Source: Chloroflexota bacterium (lineage in GTDB: Bacteria; Chloroflexota; Anaerolineae; Promineifilales; Promineifilaceae). Taken from it: DNA of 5,937 bases. The notes under the pieces are model-generated. The model was given only the letters and a program-made list of their open reading frames with translations. It was not told where the DNA came from and did no database searches. Each line of letters opens with the position of its first letter. Position 1 is the stretch's first letter. The translations under genes were made by a program, and so were the position numbers. The stretch lies in assembly GCA_963169155.1 (NCBI GenBank), contig CAUJGI010000241.1, positions 1-5,937 on the forward strand, given 5' to 3'. Positions 5,324 through 5,937 of the stretch are shown piece by piece.

Positions 5324-5353
5324 ATTGTATACTGGACCTGTTCTGTCAAACAA
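5324..5353 (-). promoter_or_regulatory. Kinase promoter with -10 box directly before ATG (leaderless mRNA candidate)
   Basis: On the minus strand, -10 TACAAT (5329-5324) ends 6 nt before the A of the ATG at 5317, so transcription would begin at the start codon itself. No Shine-Dalgarno sequence lies in the interval (AAACCT), which agrees with a leaderless transcript. Two -35 choices overlap: TTGTTT (5353-5348) at 18 bp spacing, or a perfect TTGACA (5349-5344) at a short 14 bp. The -35 assignment is therefore less certain than the -10. Confidence 0.5.
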
Positions 5354-5438
5354 CTATTCTAAGTGGCCCTCTAATCAGATAAGACTTTGTGGGGCCGCTT
5401 GCTCAGTATTGAAGAAGCCACAGTGAGGGACGTTAATC

Positions 5439-5937
5439 ATGATCGAAAAACCAGTTTTAGTTGCCCGTGAAGGACAGTTGGCTGGCCAGCGCTGGACCAT
5501 TGACAGCGAGCAGTTTTTGATTGGCCGTGGTTCCGACTGCGACATTGTCTTGCCAGAGCGGCAGGTTTCGCGCCACCACGTGAAGATACTGCAGGAAAAC
5601 GGCCGTTACATCCTGCACGATCTGGGCAGCCGCAACGGCACCCACCTCAACGGGACCGTGTTTGAAGGCCAAATCCAGCTGCAAGACGGTGATGAAATTT
5701 CCATTGCCCTGGCCGTGAAGCTGGTTTTTGTGGGCACCGACGCCACCATCCCGCTCACCTTTGAGCCGCCCACCGCTGAAGGCAATCTACAAATTGATGA
5801 AGCCCAACGCGCCGTGCTCATCAACGGCAAGGAGCTGGATCCGCCGCTGTCGCTGGCTCAGTTCCGTCTGCTGGAACTGCTGTACAATGGCAACGGCGCG
5901 GTGAGCAGCCGCGACGACATCGTTGAGGTGGTCTGGC
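5439..5937 (+). CDS. FHA domain - winged-helix transcriptional regulator (3' end outside window)
   Basis: The frame opens with ATG at 5439, the first start after an in-frame TGA at 5424, with GAGGGA (5425-5430) 8 nt upstream. It is still open after 166 codons at the window edge. Residues about 5-98 are an FHA domain with the phosphothreonine-binding signature: GRGSDCDI (29-36), SRHHV (44-48), DLGSRNGT (61-68) and an LQDGDEI turn (81-87). From about 118 a winged-helix of the OmpR/PhoB C-terminal type begins (LQIDEAQRAVLINGKELDP), with the recognition-helix region LAQFRLLELLYNGNGAVSSR at 139-158 and IVEVVW at the edge. The expected role is a DNA-binding regulator whose FHA domain docks a phosphorylated protein, most simply the kinase encoded divergently 121 bp away. 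The domain order, FHA first, is the reverse of actinobacterial EmbR. The binding target is unknown. Confidence 0.9.
   Translation, partial: MIEKPVLVAREGQLAGQRWTIDSEQFLIGRGSDCDIVLPERQVSRHHVKILQENGRYILHDLGSRNGTHLNGTVFEGQIQLQDGDEISIALAVKLVFVGTDATIPLTFEPPTAEGNLQIDEAQRAVLINGKELDPPLSLAQFRLLELLYNGNGAVSSRDDIVEVVW
5598..5607. repeat. AACGGCCGTT palindrome, copy 4
   Basis: Exact 10-bp palindrome in the FHA domain coding sequence, read as Asn-Gly-Arg. Five more copies of the 8-bp core ACGGCCGT lie at 2225, 2598, 3092, 4513 and 5042. Confidence 0.8.

Noticed and set aside
5318..5353. TTG start at 5353 for the kinase
   Set aside because: The probable -10 box lies inside this stretch, and kinase homologues begin near the ATG at 5317.
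5387..5412. TTGTGG / TATTGA as a promoter for the FHA gene
   Set aside because: The 14-bp spacing is too short and both hexamers are weak. I see no convincing + strand promoter in 5318-5438.

Overview
The window reads like a chromosomal segment of a GC-rich (by eye about 55-60% G+C) environmental bacterium. The best guess is Chloroflexota, of the Anaerolineae or Ardenticatenia type. The clues are a DprE1-like FAD oxidase, a small tail-anchored Hanks-type kinase beside an FHA/winged-helix regulator, an InsA-like zinc-finger/HTH protein, dispersed short tandem repeats between genes, and a strongly over-represented ACGGCCGT palindrome. This assignment is inference from general familiarity with such genomes, not from a marker gene.

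Layout. Bases 1-387 (+) are the C-terminal part of a VAO-family FAD-linked oxidase. A 130-bp gap with a strong GC hairpin leads to a 519-codon secreted or membrane protein of unknown function (518-2077, +). This gene converges on a 122-codon hypothetical gene (2141-2509, -), and a heptamer-based inverted repeat separates the two. Next on the minus strand is a monocistronic MalK/UgpC-type ABC ATPase (2624-3724). It has its own clear sigma70 promoter (TTGACA-17-TATAGT) and a clear intrinsic terminator. Then comes a 121-codon InsA-like zinc-finger/HTH protein (3807-4172, -) with a GTG start, and a repeat-rich intergenic patch with three tandem 10-bp units. The right end is a divergent pair: a Ser/Thr kinase with a C-terminal membrane anchor (4343-5317, -), whose -10 box suggests a leaderless mRNA, and an FHA + winged-helix regulator (5439 to the window edge, +).

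How the genes fit together. The kinase and the FHA/DNA-binding protein are plausibly a phosphothreonine signalling pair, with the kinase writing the mark and a DNA-binding FHA protein reading it. The ABC ATPase has no permease or binding-protein genes beside it, which fits a shared ATPase serving sugar importers encoded elsewhere. The remaining genes share no evident pathway.

The least expected signal is at DNA level. ACGGCCGT occurs nine times in 5.9 kb, four times as the full AACGGCCGTT. It lies in coding regions in all three codon phases, in the spacer of the best promoter, and in an intrinsic terminator. This resembles the highly iterated palindromes of cyanobacteria. I see no CRISPR array, tRNA, rRNA, complete insertion sequence or phage gene.
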